Shown here: positions 8,403 to 17,630 of the stretch, in pieces
How the letters are laid out: each line of letters opens with the position of its first letter
How positions within the stretch are numbered: position 1 is the stretch's first letter
Assembly: GCA_001443485.1 (NCBI GenBank)
Contig: LDXQ01000014.1
Location: 1 to 42,018 of the forward strand
Direction of reading: 5' to 3'
Length of the DNA stretch: 42,018 bases
Source: Candidatus Sysuimicrobiota bacterium CSP1-3
GTDB lineage: Bacteria > Sysuimicrobiota > Sysuimicrobiia > Sysuimicrobiales > Humicultoraceae
Notes under the pieces: generated by a model
Databases searched by the model: none
Told to the model about the DNA's origin: nothing
Seen by the model: the letters and a program-made list of their open reading frames with translations, nothing else
Position numbers and translations under genes: made by a program

Positions 8403-8759
8403 TCACCGCCGCAGGTAGGCGTCGGTCTTGTCGATCCAGTCCTGCCGGGGCGGGCTGAAGAAGTCCATCTCCACGGTGTCCTCGAGAAACTCTGCGCCGT
8501 GCGGCACGTTTCCGGGAATGAGTAGCACCTCGCCCGGCCGCAGCAGCAGTTCGCCGTCCGGCAGCGTGAAGCGCATCAGCCCGGAGATGCAGTGGGTCAG
8601 TTGCTCGTGCTCGTGCTGGTGGACGGGGACCACGGCCCCCCGTTTGAACTCCAGGTAGGCGGCCATGAGGCGCTGCCCCCACAGCAGGCGCCGGGTGATC
8701 TGCGGGGTCACCTGCTCAGACTCAAGGTCGAGCAGACGTCGGTGAACGACGGATCCCAT
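8403..8759 (-). CDS. Cupin-domain protein
   Basis: VVPVHQHEHEQLTHCISGLMRFTLPDGELLLRPGEVLLIPGNVPHGAEFLEDT: both cupin motifs. ATG at 8759. Confidence 0.85.
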   Translation of the reverse strand: MGSVVHRRLLDLESEQVTPQITRRLLWGQRLMAAYLEFKRGAVVPVHQHEHEQLTHCISGLMRFTLPDGELLLRPGEVLLIPGNVPHGAEFLEDTVEMDFFSPPRQDWIDKTDAYLRR

Positions 8760-8886
8760 GCCTGACCTCCTTGGCGATCTGGTTCTGGGAAGTCCCCGCT
8801 CAATTTCGCGCCCGCCGGGTCCGGCCCTGCCGTCGCCGCTACCACTTCCGGCCGGACTGGACCGATAATCTTCTCGGGAGATCCAG

Positions 8887-9960
8887 ATGCGCAGAGTGGA
8901 ACCGCGCCCCGCACCGTCGCTGGCCAACATCATCGACCGGCTCACCGTCCCCGGCGAGCTCTACCGTCCGCTGCGGGACGGCAAGCTGGAGTGCTACGCC
9001 TGCGGCCACAGGTGCGTGATCTTCCCGGAGAAGCGGGGGATCTGCAAGGTCCGCGTCAATGAGCGGGGCGCGCTGCGCGTGCCCTGGGGGTACGTGGCCG
9101 CGCTACAGTGCGACCCCACAGAGAAGAAGCCATTCACCCACGTGCTCCCGGGCTCGCACACGCTGACGTTCGGCATGCTCGGATGCGACTATGCCTGTGT
9201 TTTTTGCCACAATTGGCTGACCTCGCAGGCCCTGCGTGACCCGGCCGCGGGCGTTCAACCCACCGAGGTCACACCGCGAACGCTCATCGACCTGGCTCGA
9301 CGCCACGGCGCGGCGCTGGTCGGCTCTTCCTACAATGAGCCCCTCATCACCAGCGAGTGGGCCGTCGCGGTCTTCCAAGAGGCGAAGGCCGCGGGTCTGC
9401 GCACCTGCTATGTGAGCAACGGCAACGCTACTCCCGAAGTCCTGGATTATCTGCGGCCGTGGACGGACTGCTACAAAGTCGATTTGAAGGCGATGACCCA
9501 GAGGAACTACCGCGCGCTCGGCGGGGTCCTGCAGCAGGTGCTCGAGACGATCCGCATGGTGTACAAGCGCGGCTTCTGGCTGGAGGTGGTCACCCTCGTC
9601 ATCCCCGGCTGGAACGACTCCGCCGACGAACTGCGGGCCGCGGCCGAGTTCATCGCCTCGGTCTCACCCTTCATCCCCTGGCACGTGTCCGCGTTCCACA
9701 AGGACTACCACATGACCGATCCGGACGACACGGGGCCGGAGACATTGCGGCGCGCGGCCCGCATCGGCGAGGCCGCGGGGCTCAAGTACGTCTACGCGGG
9801 GAACCTGCCCGGACGCGTGGGGCGGTACGAGCACACCTGGTGCCACCACTGTGGGGCCCTGCTGGTCGAACGGTCCGGCTACTTCATCCTGCAGAACCGC
9901 CTCGCGCCGGGCGGCCGCTGCCCCGAGTGCGGCACGGCGATCCCGGGGATCTGGCAGTGA
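8887..9960 (+). CDS. amrS: AmmeMemoRadiSam-type radical SAM enzyme (AmrS family)
   Basis: KLECYACGHRCVIFPEKRGICKVR, TFGMLGCDYACVFCHNW (CxxxCxxC), SYNEPLIT, VSNGNATPEVLDYL, C-terminal CHHCGALLVERSGYFILQN. Confidence 0.85.
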   Translation: MRRVEPRPAPSLANIIDRLTVPGELYRPLRDGKLECYACGHRCVIFPEKRGICKVRVNERGALRVPWGYVAALQCDPTEKKPFTHVLPGSHTLTFGMLGCDYACVFCHNWLTSQALRDPAAGVQPTEVTPRTLIDLARRHGAALVGSSYNEPLITSEWAVAVFQEAKAAGLRTCYVSNGNATPEVLDYLRPWTDCYKVDLKAMTQRNYRALGGVLQQVLETIRMVYKRGFWLEVVTLVIPGWNDSADELRAAAEFIASVSPFIPWHVSAFHKDYHMTDPDDTGPETLRRAARIGEAAGLKYVYAGNLPGRVGRYEHTWCHHCGALLVERSGYFILQNRLAPGGRCPECGTAIPGIWQ

Positions 9961-9961
9961 G

Positions 9962-11311
9962 CTAGAGCCCGGCGAAACGCCGCAGGAGCCCCCCGACCGC
10001 GCTCCCCAGCACGACGGGGACAATCCCCAGACGGAATCTCCACAGCGCCACGAACGCGGCAACGGCCAGCGCGAGGGCGGGGAGATCAAGTGTGGCGAGG
10101 CGCGGCACGGGCACGGTCATCGCCAGCACGCTCGTCTCCGTGACGGTGCGGAACAGCGTGTGCAGTCCAAACCACACCGCCAGATTGAGGATGACGCCGA
10201 CCACGGCTGCGGTGATCGCCGCGAGCGCGACGGTGAGCACGACGTGGCCGCGCACGTGCTCGATGTAGGGAGCGCCCAGGAAGATAAAGAGGAAGGACGG
10301 CGCAAACGTGGCCCACACCGTGACCAGCGCGCCCAGCGTCCCGGCCGCGACGGGATCCAGACCGCCGGGGTGGCGAAACGCTCCCAAGAAGCCGACGAAC
10401 TGAGTCACCATAATCAGCGGCCCCGGCGTCGTCTCCGCAAGGCCGAGGCCGTCGAGCATCTCCCCCGGGGCGAGCCACCCATACTGCTGCACCGCCGCCT
10501 GGGCGATGTAGACGAGCACCGCGTACGCGCCACCGAACGTGACCAGGGCCGCCTTGCTGAAGAAGATGGCCTCCCGCGTTAAGACGTCGGTTGTGCCCCG
10601 CCATGCGGCCACCACGGCCAGCGGTCCCCACCACGCGGCCAGGCCCACGACCAGGGCCAGCAGCGCCCGGCGGAGCGTAGGGCGGGTGTGCTCCGGGGCC
10701 GGCAGATCATCCCGGATCACCGGAGTGTCCCTCACGGAGAACACGGCTTCCAGCGGCGCCGGGGCGAACAGCGTCGGCGCCCAGCGCGCGCCGACCAGAC
10801 CTGTCAGTCCCGCGCCGATCACGATCGCGGGGAAGGGGACCTTGAAGGCAAAGAGGGCCCCGAAGGCCGCGGCGGCAATCGCGACCATCGCCGGCGTGCG
10901 CAGTGCCCGCACGCCGATGCGGATGACCGCGGCGGCGACGATGGCGATGACGCCCGCGCGCAGCCCGGAGAAGATCGCGGCCACCCAGAAGAGCTTCCCG
11001 TGCACGGCGTAGAGCCACGACAGTCCCAGCATGAAGAAGAAGGCCGGCAGGACGAACAGCACGCCCGCGGCCAGCCCGCCCGCCGTGCGGTGCAGCAGCC
11101 AGCCGATGTACGTGGCGAGTTGCGTCGCCTCGGGCCCGGGGAGGAGCATACAGTAGCTCAGCGCGTGGAGGAAGCGCTCGTTGCTGATCCAGCGGCGCCG
11201 CTCCACCAGCTCGTGGTGCATGATGGCGATCTGTCCGGTGGGCCCGCCGAAATTGATGAAGCCGAGCCGCAGCCAGAAGCGAAAGGCCTCCCAGAATCCC
11301 ACCGGCGGCAT
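9962..11311 (-). CDS. chrA: Chromate efflux transporter, ChrA (CHR) family
   Basis: FRFWLRLGFINFGGPTGQIAIMHHELVERRRWISNERFLHALSYCMLLPGPEATQLATYIGW, second half FSKAALVTFGGAYAVLVYIAQAAV...GLAETTPGPLIMVTQFVGF: two CHR repeats. Start ATG 11311. Confidence 0.9.
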   Translation of the reverse strand: MPPVGFWEAFRFWLRLGFINFGGPTGQIAIMHHELVERRRWISNERFLHALSYCMLLPGPEATQLATYIGWLLHRTAGGLAAGVLFVLPAFFFMLGLSWLYAVHGKLFWVAAIFSGLRAGVIAIVAAAVIRIGVRALRTPAMVAIAAAAFGALFAFKVPFPAIVIGAGLTGLVGARWAPTLFAPAPLEAVFSVRDTPVIRDDLPAPEHTRPTLRRALLALVVGLAAWWGPLAVVAAWRGTTDVLTREAIFFSKAALVTFGGAYAVLVYIAQAAVQQYGWLAPGEMLDGLGLAETTPGPLIMVTQFVGFLGAFRHPGGLDPVAAGTLGALVTVWATFAPSFLFIFLGAPYIEHVRGHVVLTVALAAITAAVVGVILNLAVWFGLHTLFRTVTETSVLAMTVPVPRLATLDLPALALAVAAFVALWRFRLGIVPVVLGSAVGGLLRRFAGL

Positions 11312-11435
11312 GGGGTGGATAGTTCTCCCCGGCAGGCGTGCAGCCCCCCGTACGGCGGCCCGCGGAGGATATCGCCGTGCAAGCGCGAACTTATGATAAG
11401 TAACGCACCGCATCCTAGAAGGGGGATGATCGCAG

Positions 11436-11795
11436 ATGTCAGCTAAGACCTATGCGATGTGGGGCGGCATCATCCTTCTCGTCCTGGGGGTGCTCGGCCT
11501 GTTCGTCCAGGGCGACAAGTTCGTCGGCCTCAACTCGGACCCCGTTGAGGACATCATCCACGTCGTGGCCGGCCTCATCCTGGTCTACTTCGGCTTCCGC
11601 GGCACGGACGCGCAGGCTGCCACGTGGGCGATGGTCTTCGGCGTCGTCTTCCTCGTCGTCGGCGTCGTCGGGTTCTTCATTCCGAAGCTCTTCGGCTTGC
11701 TGCCGACGGGGTTGGGCGCCATCGACAACATCGTCCACCTGATCTACGGGGCGGTCGGCCTCTGGGCCGGGCGGGCGTACAAACCCGCAATGTAA
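11436..11795 (+). CDS. DUF4383-like small membrane protein
   Basis: 119 aa, four hydrophobic segments; DPVEDIIHVVAGLILVYFG and AIDNIVHLIYGAVGL repeats. Confidence 0.7.
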   Translation: MSAKTYAMWGGIILLVLGVLGLFVQGDKFVGLNSDPVEDIIHVVAGLILVYFGFRGTDAQAATWAMVFGVVFLVVGVVGFFIPKLFGLLPTGLGAIDNIVHLIYGAVGLWAGRAYKPAM

Positions 11796-11840
11796 GAGCA
11801 GGCGGTTCGCCGGCTCCCCAATCGGCTGAATCGGTAGGAA

Positions 11841-11876
11841 GCCCTCGGGGCCCACGCTCCGGGGGCTTTCGCTTTG
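11841..11876 (+). terminator. Putative intrinsic terminator downstream of the DUF4383-like gene
   Basis: Hairpin gccctcgg...ccgggggc followed by tttcgcttt. Confidence 0.45.
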
Positions 11877-11942
11877 CCACGCACCCCGCATGAAGGAAGA
11901 AGGGACACGGCACGACCACCGTGTCCCTCAACGTGTCTGTCC

Positions 11943-12017
11943 TGGAGCCGGCGCGGGGATTCGAACCCCGGACCTGCGCATTACGAGTGCGCTGCTCTAC
12001 CACTGAGCTACGCCGGC
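11943..12017 (-). tRNA. tRNA-Thr (CGT anticodon), CCA encoded
   Basis: Reverse complement GCCGGCG TA GCTC AGTGGTA GAGC A GCGCA CTCGTAA TGCGC AGGTC CGGGG TTCGAAT CCCCG CGCCGGC T CCA folds as a cloverleaf. Confidence 0.95.
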
Positions 12018-12178
12018 CCGCGAGCGGCGACGTCGCACCACCCGCACATTCGCATTCTAGCAAAGCCCGGGGGGAAGAGGAATCTTGGCTGGGTGCGCGA
12101 ACATGCGCTCAGGACATGACGTGGACCGACGGGACCTCGCGACGTCCGTAGCCGCGGGCGGGGGATCGGAGGGAGCGC

Positions 12179-12451
12179 ATGAACGAACGGCTCTGGGAGA
12201 TCTACGAGCAGATCTGCCTGGTGGAGATGCGCGGCCTCGACGAATTCCTCCGCCGGGTGAAGGGCGGCGAGTTCGGAGATTTCTCGCGAGACGATGTCAT
12301 CGCCTTCCTCCGAGAGATCGAAGCCAACATGCTCGACAACATCCAGACGAAGGCGATGGAGCACCACGTCTACGCGGAGATGGCCGAAGAGGTCTCCGAG
12401 CAGACGCAGCGGATGTTTGACGAGCTAATTGAGGAGTTCGAGCGGGCTTAG
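12179..12451 (+). CDS. Hypothetical acidic helical protein (90 aa)
   Basis: ATG-initiated MNERLWEIYEQICLVEMRGLDEFLRRVKGGEFGDFSRDDVIAFLREIEANMLDN...; preceded by GGAGGGAG. Confidence 0.65.
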   Translation: MNERLWEIYEQICLVEMRGLDEFLRRVKGGEFGDFSRDDVIAFLREIEANMLDNIQTKAMEHHVYAEMAEEVSEQTQRMFDELIEEFERA

Positions 12452-12656
12452 TCGGGTTACCGCAGGTAATCGGGTCGCGAACGCGGCCGAACTCCTCCGG
12501 TTGCGTGCCCTCAAAGGCAGCAGCCCCCCAGCGGTAGAATCGAAAAGATCAGACGGGCCGACGGTGTGGGGGGGCGCAGCCCTTAATCCTGCGACCCAAA
12601 GCAGTTGCACTCAATCGGAGTTCGCGGATCTCGTACAGGTGACAAGGCGGTCTAGC

Positions 12657-13655
12657 GTGCAGACGAGCGACTTCATTCAAGCGCTACCTAAAGCCGAGAT
12701 GCATCTGCACATAGAGGGGGCCGTGCCGTGGGATATGGTTCAAGCCCAGGCTAGGTTGTTGCCATCCCCACCGCCCTGGTGGGCCACCGATTACCGGTTC
12801 GACAGTTTCAGGCATTTTGCCGACACCATTCGCCAATGCTACGAAAGTACCTTAACCAGCATAGACAGCTACTATTCGGCAGCACGGGGTGTCTTCAAGA
12901 GCTTGGCGGATCAAAACGTTCGCTACGTCGAACTCTCCTTCAGCCTTGGCCACGCTCTGTCCAGGAACCTTCCGTTGACTGAGATTGTCGACGCAATTAG
13001 ACAAGCAGCGCCCGCTGATTTGACCGCGCGAGTCTTCTGCGGGGTCTCCCGCAGCCGACCGCACGTGCTGCGGAACAAGGTGATTGAAGCTATCCTCAAC
13101 CCGCCGGAGTTAGATGGTGTGGATTTGCACGGTGATGAGAATTCACAGGGACCTGCTCCGTTCGTCGATCTTTTTGCTCAAGCCAGGCAGCGCGGATTGG
13201 CGACAAAGGCCCACGCGGGAGAACTGGCTGGTCCCCAATCAATGCAAGACACCATCGACATCCTTCAATTGACTCGCGTCGAACACGGCGTAAGGGCGAT
13301 TGAGGACGAAGGGTTGATGTCGCGATTGATCACTCAAGCCATCACACTGGACATGTGTCCCACTTCGAATATCAAGTTGCGGGTGGTGGAAAACATTGCG
13401 GCTCACCCGATCCGTCAATTCCACCAGCGAGGGGTTCGCATCACGGTCAGTACGGACAATCCGACGATCCTAGGGTGCAGTCTAACCGATGAACTCCACT
13501 TGTTGGTTGAGCGGTTTGGCTTTTCCCTGCGTGATCTCGCTCAGTTGCAGAGCAACGCCTTTCGCGTGGCGCTGATGCCCGCGGCAAAGCGCGCCGGGAT
13601 TTTGGCTGAACTTGATGGTGTCCTCGCTCGTCCTGTTGACTTGTGGAGAAACTAG
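12657..13655 (+). CDS. Adenosine deaminase family protein
   Basis: PKAEMHLHIEGAVP (HxH), KAHAGELAGP, VEHGVRA, DMCPTSNIKL, ITVSTDNPTI: metal and catalytic motifs of the ADA superfamily. GTG start at 12657 chosen over the longer track ORF. Visibly lower GC than its neighbours. Confidence 0.85.
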   Translation: MQTSDFIQALPKAEMHLHIEGAVPWDMVQAQARLLPSPPPWWATDYRFDSFRHFADTIRQCYESTLTSIDSYYSAARGVFKSLADQNVRYVELSFSLGHALSRNLPLTEIVDAIRQAAPADLTARVFCGVSRSRPHVLRNKVIEAILNPPELDGVDLHGDENSQGPAPFVDLFAQARQRGLATKAHAGELAGPQSMQDTIDILQLTRVEHGVRAIEDEGLMSRLITQAITLDMCPTSNIKLRVVENIAAHPIRQFHQRGVRITVSTDNPTILGCSLTDELHLLVERFGFSLRDLAQLQSNAFRVALMPAAKRAGILAELDGVLARPVDLWRN

Positions 13656-13656
13656 A

Positions 13657-13731
13657 TGGTGGGCGGTGCAGGGCTCGAACCTGCGACCTCATGCGTGTGA
13701 AGCATGCGCTCTTCCACTGAGCTAACCGCCC
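13657..13731 (-). tRNA. tRNA-Val (CAC anticodon), CCA encoded
   Basis: Reverse complement GGGCGGT TA GCTC AGTGGAA GAGC G CATGC TTCACAC GCATG AGGTC GCAGG TTCGAGC CCTGC ACCGCCC A CCA. Confidence 0.95.
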
Positions 13732-13745
13732 GGCAGGCAAAGAGT

Positions 13746-13775
13746 AGTATACGGTGACCCCGCAAAGAGCGTCAA
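13746..13775 (-). promoter_or_regulatory. Sigma70-type promoter for tRNA-Val
   Basis: Minus strand TTGACG-N18-TATACT (-35 at 13770-13775, -10 at 13746-13751), 14 bp upstream of the mature tRNA 5' end. Confidence 0.65.
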
Positions 13776-14470
13776 CGGAGAGCCTGCGCGCCCTCGCCCG
13801 CACCGTCGTGGCCTGCCGGCGGTGCCCCCGGTTGATCGCGCACTGCCGCAGCGTGGCGCGCGTGAAGCGGCGCGCCTACCGGGAGTGGACCTACTGGGGC
13901 CGTCCCGTCCCCGGCTTCGGCGATCCCCGGGCGCGCGTGCTGGTCGTCGGCCTGGCGCCCGGCGCGCACGGCGCCAACCGCACCGGCCGCATGTTCACGG
14001 GGGACGGCGCCGGGGCGACGCTCGTGGCCGCGCTCCACCGCGCCGGATTCGCCTCGCAGCCGACCTCGACCTCGCGGGACGACGGCCTGAGCCTCCGCGA
14101 CCTCTACCTCACGGCGGCGGTCCGCTGCGCCCCGCCGCACAACAAACCGATGCCGCACGAGATTGCTAACTGCCGCTCGTATCTCGTGGCGGAACTGCGG
14201 CTGCTGCGGCGCGTGCGGGTGGTCGTGGCGCTGGGGCGCCTGGCCCATGCGGCCTTCCTGCGGGCGGCGGAGGAAGCCGGTATGCGCCTGCCTCGGCCTC
14301 AGCCGCGGTTCGCCCACGGCGCGGAGACGCGGCTGACCTGGGGGCGCCGTGCCATCGTCCTCCTGGACACCTATCATCCCAGCCGCCAGAACACGCAGAC
14401 CGGGCGCCTGACCCCGGCGATGCTGGACGCGATCTTCCGCCGGGCGCGGGCGATCGCCGACGCGCGATGA
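13754..14470 (+). CDS. udgB: Type 5 uracil-DNA glycosylase (UdgB-like)
   Basis: [67 protein letters not shown]: Fe-S family 5 UDG motifs. GTG start at 13754 (overlaps the divergent tRNA promoter). Confidence 0.88.
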   Translation: MTPQRASTESLRALARTVVACRRCPRLIAHCRSVARVKRRAYREWTYWGRPVPGFGDPRARVLVVGLAPGAHGANRTGRMFTGDGAGATLVAALHRAGFASQPTSTSRDDGLSLRDLYLTAAVRCAPPHNKPMPHEIANCRSYLVAELRLLRRVRVVVALGRLAHAAFLRAAEEAGMRLPRPQPRFAHGAETRLTWGRRAIVLLDTYHPSRQNTQTGRLTPAMLDAIFRRARAIADAR

Positions 14471-15921
14471 ACCAGAAGAGCGGCGCGGCCGCGGCGCGCC
14501 CCGCAAACCGCGCGATGACCCTACTTCTTGCCGCCACCGTCGGCGCCACGCTCCTGCGGATCGCGCTGGCCGCGCGGATTCCCCTGGGAGACGACGAAGT
14601 CTACTACCTGCTGTGGGCCCGTCACCTCGCCTGGGGGTATCCGGACCACCCACCCATGATCGCGGCCGTCATCGCCCTGGGCGCGCGTTTCTTCGGCGAC
14701 AGTCCACTGGCGATCCGGATCCTCCCACTGCTGATGGCGTCGGCCACGCCCCTGTTGCTCTACGCCGCCGGCCGGGACATCTTCGATGGCGCCGCCGGCC
14801 GGCGCGCGGCGCTGCTGCTGCTGGGGCTTCCTGCCTACACCCTGGGCGCGACCTTCGCCTTCCCGGACGCGCCGCTCAGCCTCTACGCCGCGCTGGGGCT
14901 GTGGACCGGATGGCGGGCACTGCGCGAGGGAGGATGGTGGTGGGTGGCCACAGCCGCCACCGCCGCACTGGCCCTCTTCAGTAAGGTGCTCGCGGTCTTC
15001 CTACTGCTGGGACTGCTGGGCATGCTCATCGGCGGTCCGTGGCGGCGCGCGCTGCGGGATCCAGGATTCTACGCGGGCCTCCTCGTCGGGGCGGTCCTCA
15101 TCGCGCCGATGGTCTTCTGGTATGCGCGCAACGATTGGATTCTCTTTCGCATGCCGCGCCCGCCGTGGATCGAGGATGTGCGCGGGGTGCCCCTGCGCCT
15201 GCTCTACTTCGCCACCGTGCAGTTCGTCTACCACGGGCTGCTGACTCTGCCGCTGCTGGCGAGCCTTGTCGTCGCCCTGCGCCGGGCGCGCGAACCCGCG
15301 TGGCGGTACCTGCTCTGGATGAGCGTCCCCATCTTGACGTTCACGGTCGTGCTGGCCGTCCCGGGGCAGGCGAAACCGCACTGGCCTACGCCTGCGTACA
15401 CCGTGCTGGCCATCGCGCTGAGTGTGCTCTGGCCGGCGTGGTGGCAGCGCCGCCGCGTCCTGCTGGCGGTGGCCGCGGGGTTGAACGCCCTGCTGATCGT
15501 GGGAGTGGCCGCGGTGGCGCTCGCCCCCGGGAGGATCCAGATCGAGGGCACCACCCAGGGATGGGATCGCGCGGCGCGGATCATCTACCAGGAAGCCGCG
15601 GCCCGAGAGGCGTTCATCATGGTCGGCGCCTACCAGTCCGCCAGCCAGATCGCCTATCAGTTGGAGCGCGTCCGTCCCGCCATCCCGGTGACCTCACCGA
15701 TCGGTGCCTTCCCCTTCTGGCAGCCCCCCGACGCACTGGCCGGCCGCAATGTTGTCTTCGTCGACGATCTGGGAGCGGACGCTGCGCGAGTGCTCGGGCC
15801 GTTCTGCCGCAACATCCAGGCGGTGCGCGGCCTGGATCTGCCCGGGCGGAGATTGATCCTGTACGGCTGCGAGGATTTCAGCGGGACGTTTGCGGGATTC
15901 TCGCCGCGAGGTTCTCCCTGA
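14467..15921 (+). CDS. Glycosyltransferase family 39 (PMT/ArnT-like) membrane protein
   Basis: [51 protein letters not shown], the GT39-type N-terminal acidic motif with many TM helices. Confidence 0.85.
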   Translation: MNQKSGAAAARPANRAMTLLLAATVGATLLRIALAARIPLGDDEVYYLLWARHLAWGYPDHPPMIAAVIALGARFFGDSPLAIRILPLLMASATPLLLYAAGRDIFDGAAGRRAALLLLGLPAYTLGATFAFPDAPLSLYAALGLWTGWRALREGGWWWVATAATAALALFSKVLAVFLLLGLLGMLIGGPWRRALRDPGFYAGLLVGAVLIAPMVFWYARNDWILFRMPRPPWIEDVRGVPLRLLYFATVQFVYHGLLTLPLLASLVVALRRAREPAWRYLLWMSVPILTFTVVLAVPGQAKPHWPTPAYTVLAIALSVLWPAWWQRRRVLLAVAAGLNALLIVGVAAVALAPGRIQIEGTTQGWDRAARIIYQEAAAREAFIMVGAYQSASQIAYQLERVRPAIPVTSPIGAFPFWQPPDALAGRNVVFVDDLGADAARVLGPFCRNIQAVRGLDLPGRRLILYGCEDFSGTFAGFSPRGSP

Positions 15922-16390
15922 GGACAACCTGCGTGGCCAGTTCGCGGGCCAGCACCTCGGCGCGCTCCGCGACCCAGGTGGCCTGCGCCCCGGGATGCGG
16001 CCGCCGCGGGGCGCCCAGACCGTACGGCGCGTCCAGCGGCGCACGCTCCGGCTGAGCCAGCACCCGTTCCAGCACGTCGAGGGCTGCGCGCAGGAGATCG
16101 GCCAGCACGCGCAGGCGCTGCGGTCCCTCGCGGACCTCCTGCGGTAATGCGCCGGAGGTGCGTTCCAGCGCGGCGGTCTCCTGCGCGAACGCATCCAGCC
16201 ATGCCGGCACCCTGGTCAGGCTCTCGCGCAGCCGGCCGAGCGTGCCGCGCACCTCCGGACTCGGCGGCGTGGCCACGCCGGTCACCGGATGATAGCGCAG
16301 CATGCCGGCGTAGCGGCGCACGACGGCCGCCGCCTCCTGCAGGCGCGCCGCCTCTCGATTGGCCTCAACATGGACCTGACGCCACGTCAT
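15878..16390 (-). CDS. Hypothetical helical protein (170 aa)
   Basis: MTWRQVHVEANREAARLQEAAAVVRRYAGMLRYHPVTG...; start ATG 16390 overlaps the aminotransferase stop (TGATG). No family recognised. Confidence 0.6.
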   Translation of the reverse strand: MTWRQVHVEANREAARLQEAAAVVRRYAGMLRYHPVTGVATPPSPEVRGTLGRLRESLTRVPAWLDAFAQETAALERTSGALPQEVREGPQRLRVLADLLRAALDVLERVLAQPERAPLDAPYGLGAPRRPHPGAQATWVAERAEVLARELATQVVLRENLAARIPQTSR

Positions 16391-17589
16391 CACGACTTTT
16401 GTGCGCCTTCGCCGGCGGTCACACGCATCGAGCGAAGAAACCAGGAGGCGCAGGCGGACACTCCGCTGCCGGGCGGGACCTGAAGCCCGGCCACGTTCAG
16501 GGCGATCTCGACCCCGCCGAGCACCCCCAGCACCTCCACCTCGTTCAGCCAGCCCAGGTGCCCGATGCGGAAGACCCGCCCGCGCAGTTTGCCCAACCCG
16601 GCGCCAAGCGAAAGATGCAGGTGCGCGGCGGCCCACGCGATCAGGCGGCCGCTGTCCATCCCCTCCGGCAGCACCACCGCGGTCAGCGTCGGCGAATGGG
16701 ACTGCGCATCGCCGCAGAGGATCGGGAGTTCCCACGCCCGCACCGCGCGGCGCACTCCTTCCGCGAGACGGGTGTGCCGGGCGAAGACCCGCGCCAGCCC
16801 TTCCTCAAAGAGCAGGTGCAGCGCCTCGCGCATCCCCAGGAGCAGGGACGTCGCCGGCGTGTAGGGGAAGAAGCCGTCCCGATTCTGCGCGATGACCGGC
16901 CGCCAGTCCAGGAAGTACCGGGGACTGCCGCCGCGTTCACCCGCCGCCAGCGCGCCCGGGCCCACGCAGAGGATCGCCGTGCCGGGCGGCAGCATCAACC
17001 CTTTCTGCGATCCGCACACCGCCACGTCCACGCCCCATTCGTCGAAACGGAAATCGATGCTGCCCAGCGAACTCACCGCGTCCACCAGCAACAGTGCGGG
17101 GTGGCGCGCCGCGTCCATCGCCGCGCGCACGGCCGCGACGTCGGAGGTCACCCCGGTGGAGGTCTCGTTGTGCACCACCAGGACCGCCTTGATCGTGTGG
17201 GCGCGGTCGGCGGCGAGCCGCTCGTGAATCGCCGCAGGGGAGACGGCCGCCCCCCAGGGGATGGCGATCTCCTCCACTTCCATCCCCAGCGCCTGCGCGC
17301 ACTGCGCGAACAGCGTGCCGAACTGACCGTTGACCGCGGCCAGGACCCGATCGCCGGACGAAAGCGTATTGACGATTGCCGCCTCCCATCCCGCCGTCCC
17401 CGAACCGGGGAAGAGGACGACCGTGCCCGCGGTCGTCTGAAAGACCCGCTTCAATCCGTCCAGCAGTTCCCGCGTGAGCGCGGCGAACTCGGCGCCGCGG
17501 TGGTCGAGCACCGGCTGCGCCATGGCGCGGAGGATTCGCTCCGGCACGTTGGTCGGTCCTGGCACTTGGAGAAAGGGACGGCCCGGCAT
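16390..17589 (-). CDS. Class V aminotransferase (alanine-glyoxylate / serine-pyruvate type)
   Basis: FLQVPGPTNVPERILRAMAQPVLDHRGAEFAALTRELLDGLKRVFQT...VLVVHNETSTGV...LLLVDAVSSLGSIDFRFDEWGVDVAVCGSQKGLMLPPG (PLP Lys). Confidence 0.92.
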   Translation of the reverse strand: MPGRPFLQVPGPTNVPERILRAMAQPVLDHRGAEFAALTRELLDGLKRVFQTTAGTVVLFPGSGTAGWEAAIVNTLSSGDRVLAAVNGQFGTLFAQCAQALGMEVEEIAIPWGAAVSPAAIHERLAADRAHTIKAVLVVHNETSTGVTSDVAAVRAAMDAARHPALLLVDAVSSLGSIDFRFDEWGVDVAVCGSQKGLMLPPGTAILCVGPGALAAGERGGSPRYFLDWRPVIAQNRDGFFPYTPATSLLLGMREALHLLFEEGLARVFARHTRLAEGVRRAVRAWELPILCGDAQSHSPTLTAVVLPEGMDSGRLIAWAAAHLHLSLGAGLGKLRGRVFRIGHLGWLNEVEVLGVLGGVEIALNVAGLQVPPGSGVSACASWFLRSMRVTAGEGAQKS

Positions 17590-17630
17590 GGTTCACTCCA
17601 CCTCGGCGCTCCATAGATTCCGCGCCTCTT

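Noticed and set aside
9962-11311. A chromate-resistance island around chrA
   Set aside because: Single chrA-like gene only, with no chrB/chrF regulator or mobile signature nearby; composition matches the surroundings.
12429-12656. N-terminal extension of the ADA ORF (track start 12429) as a coding domain or integrase remnant
   Set aside because: It overlaps the upstream gene, shows no recognisable motif, and the family N-terminus (AEMHLHIEG) begins about 14 residues after the GTG at 12657.
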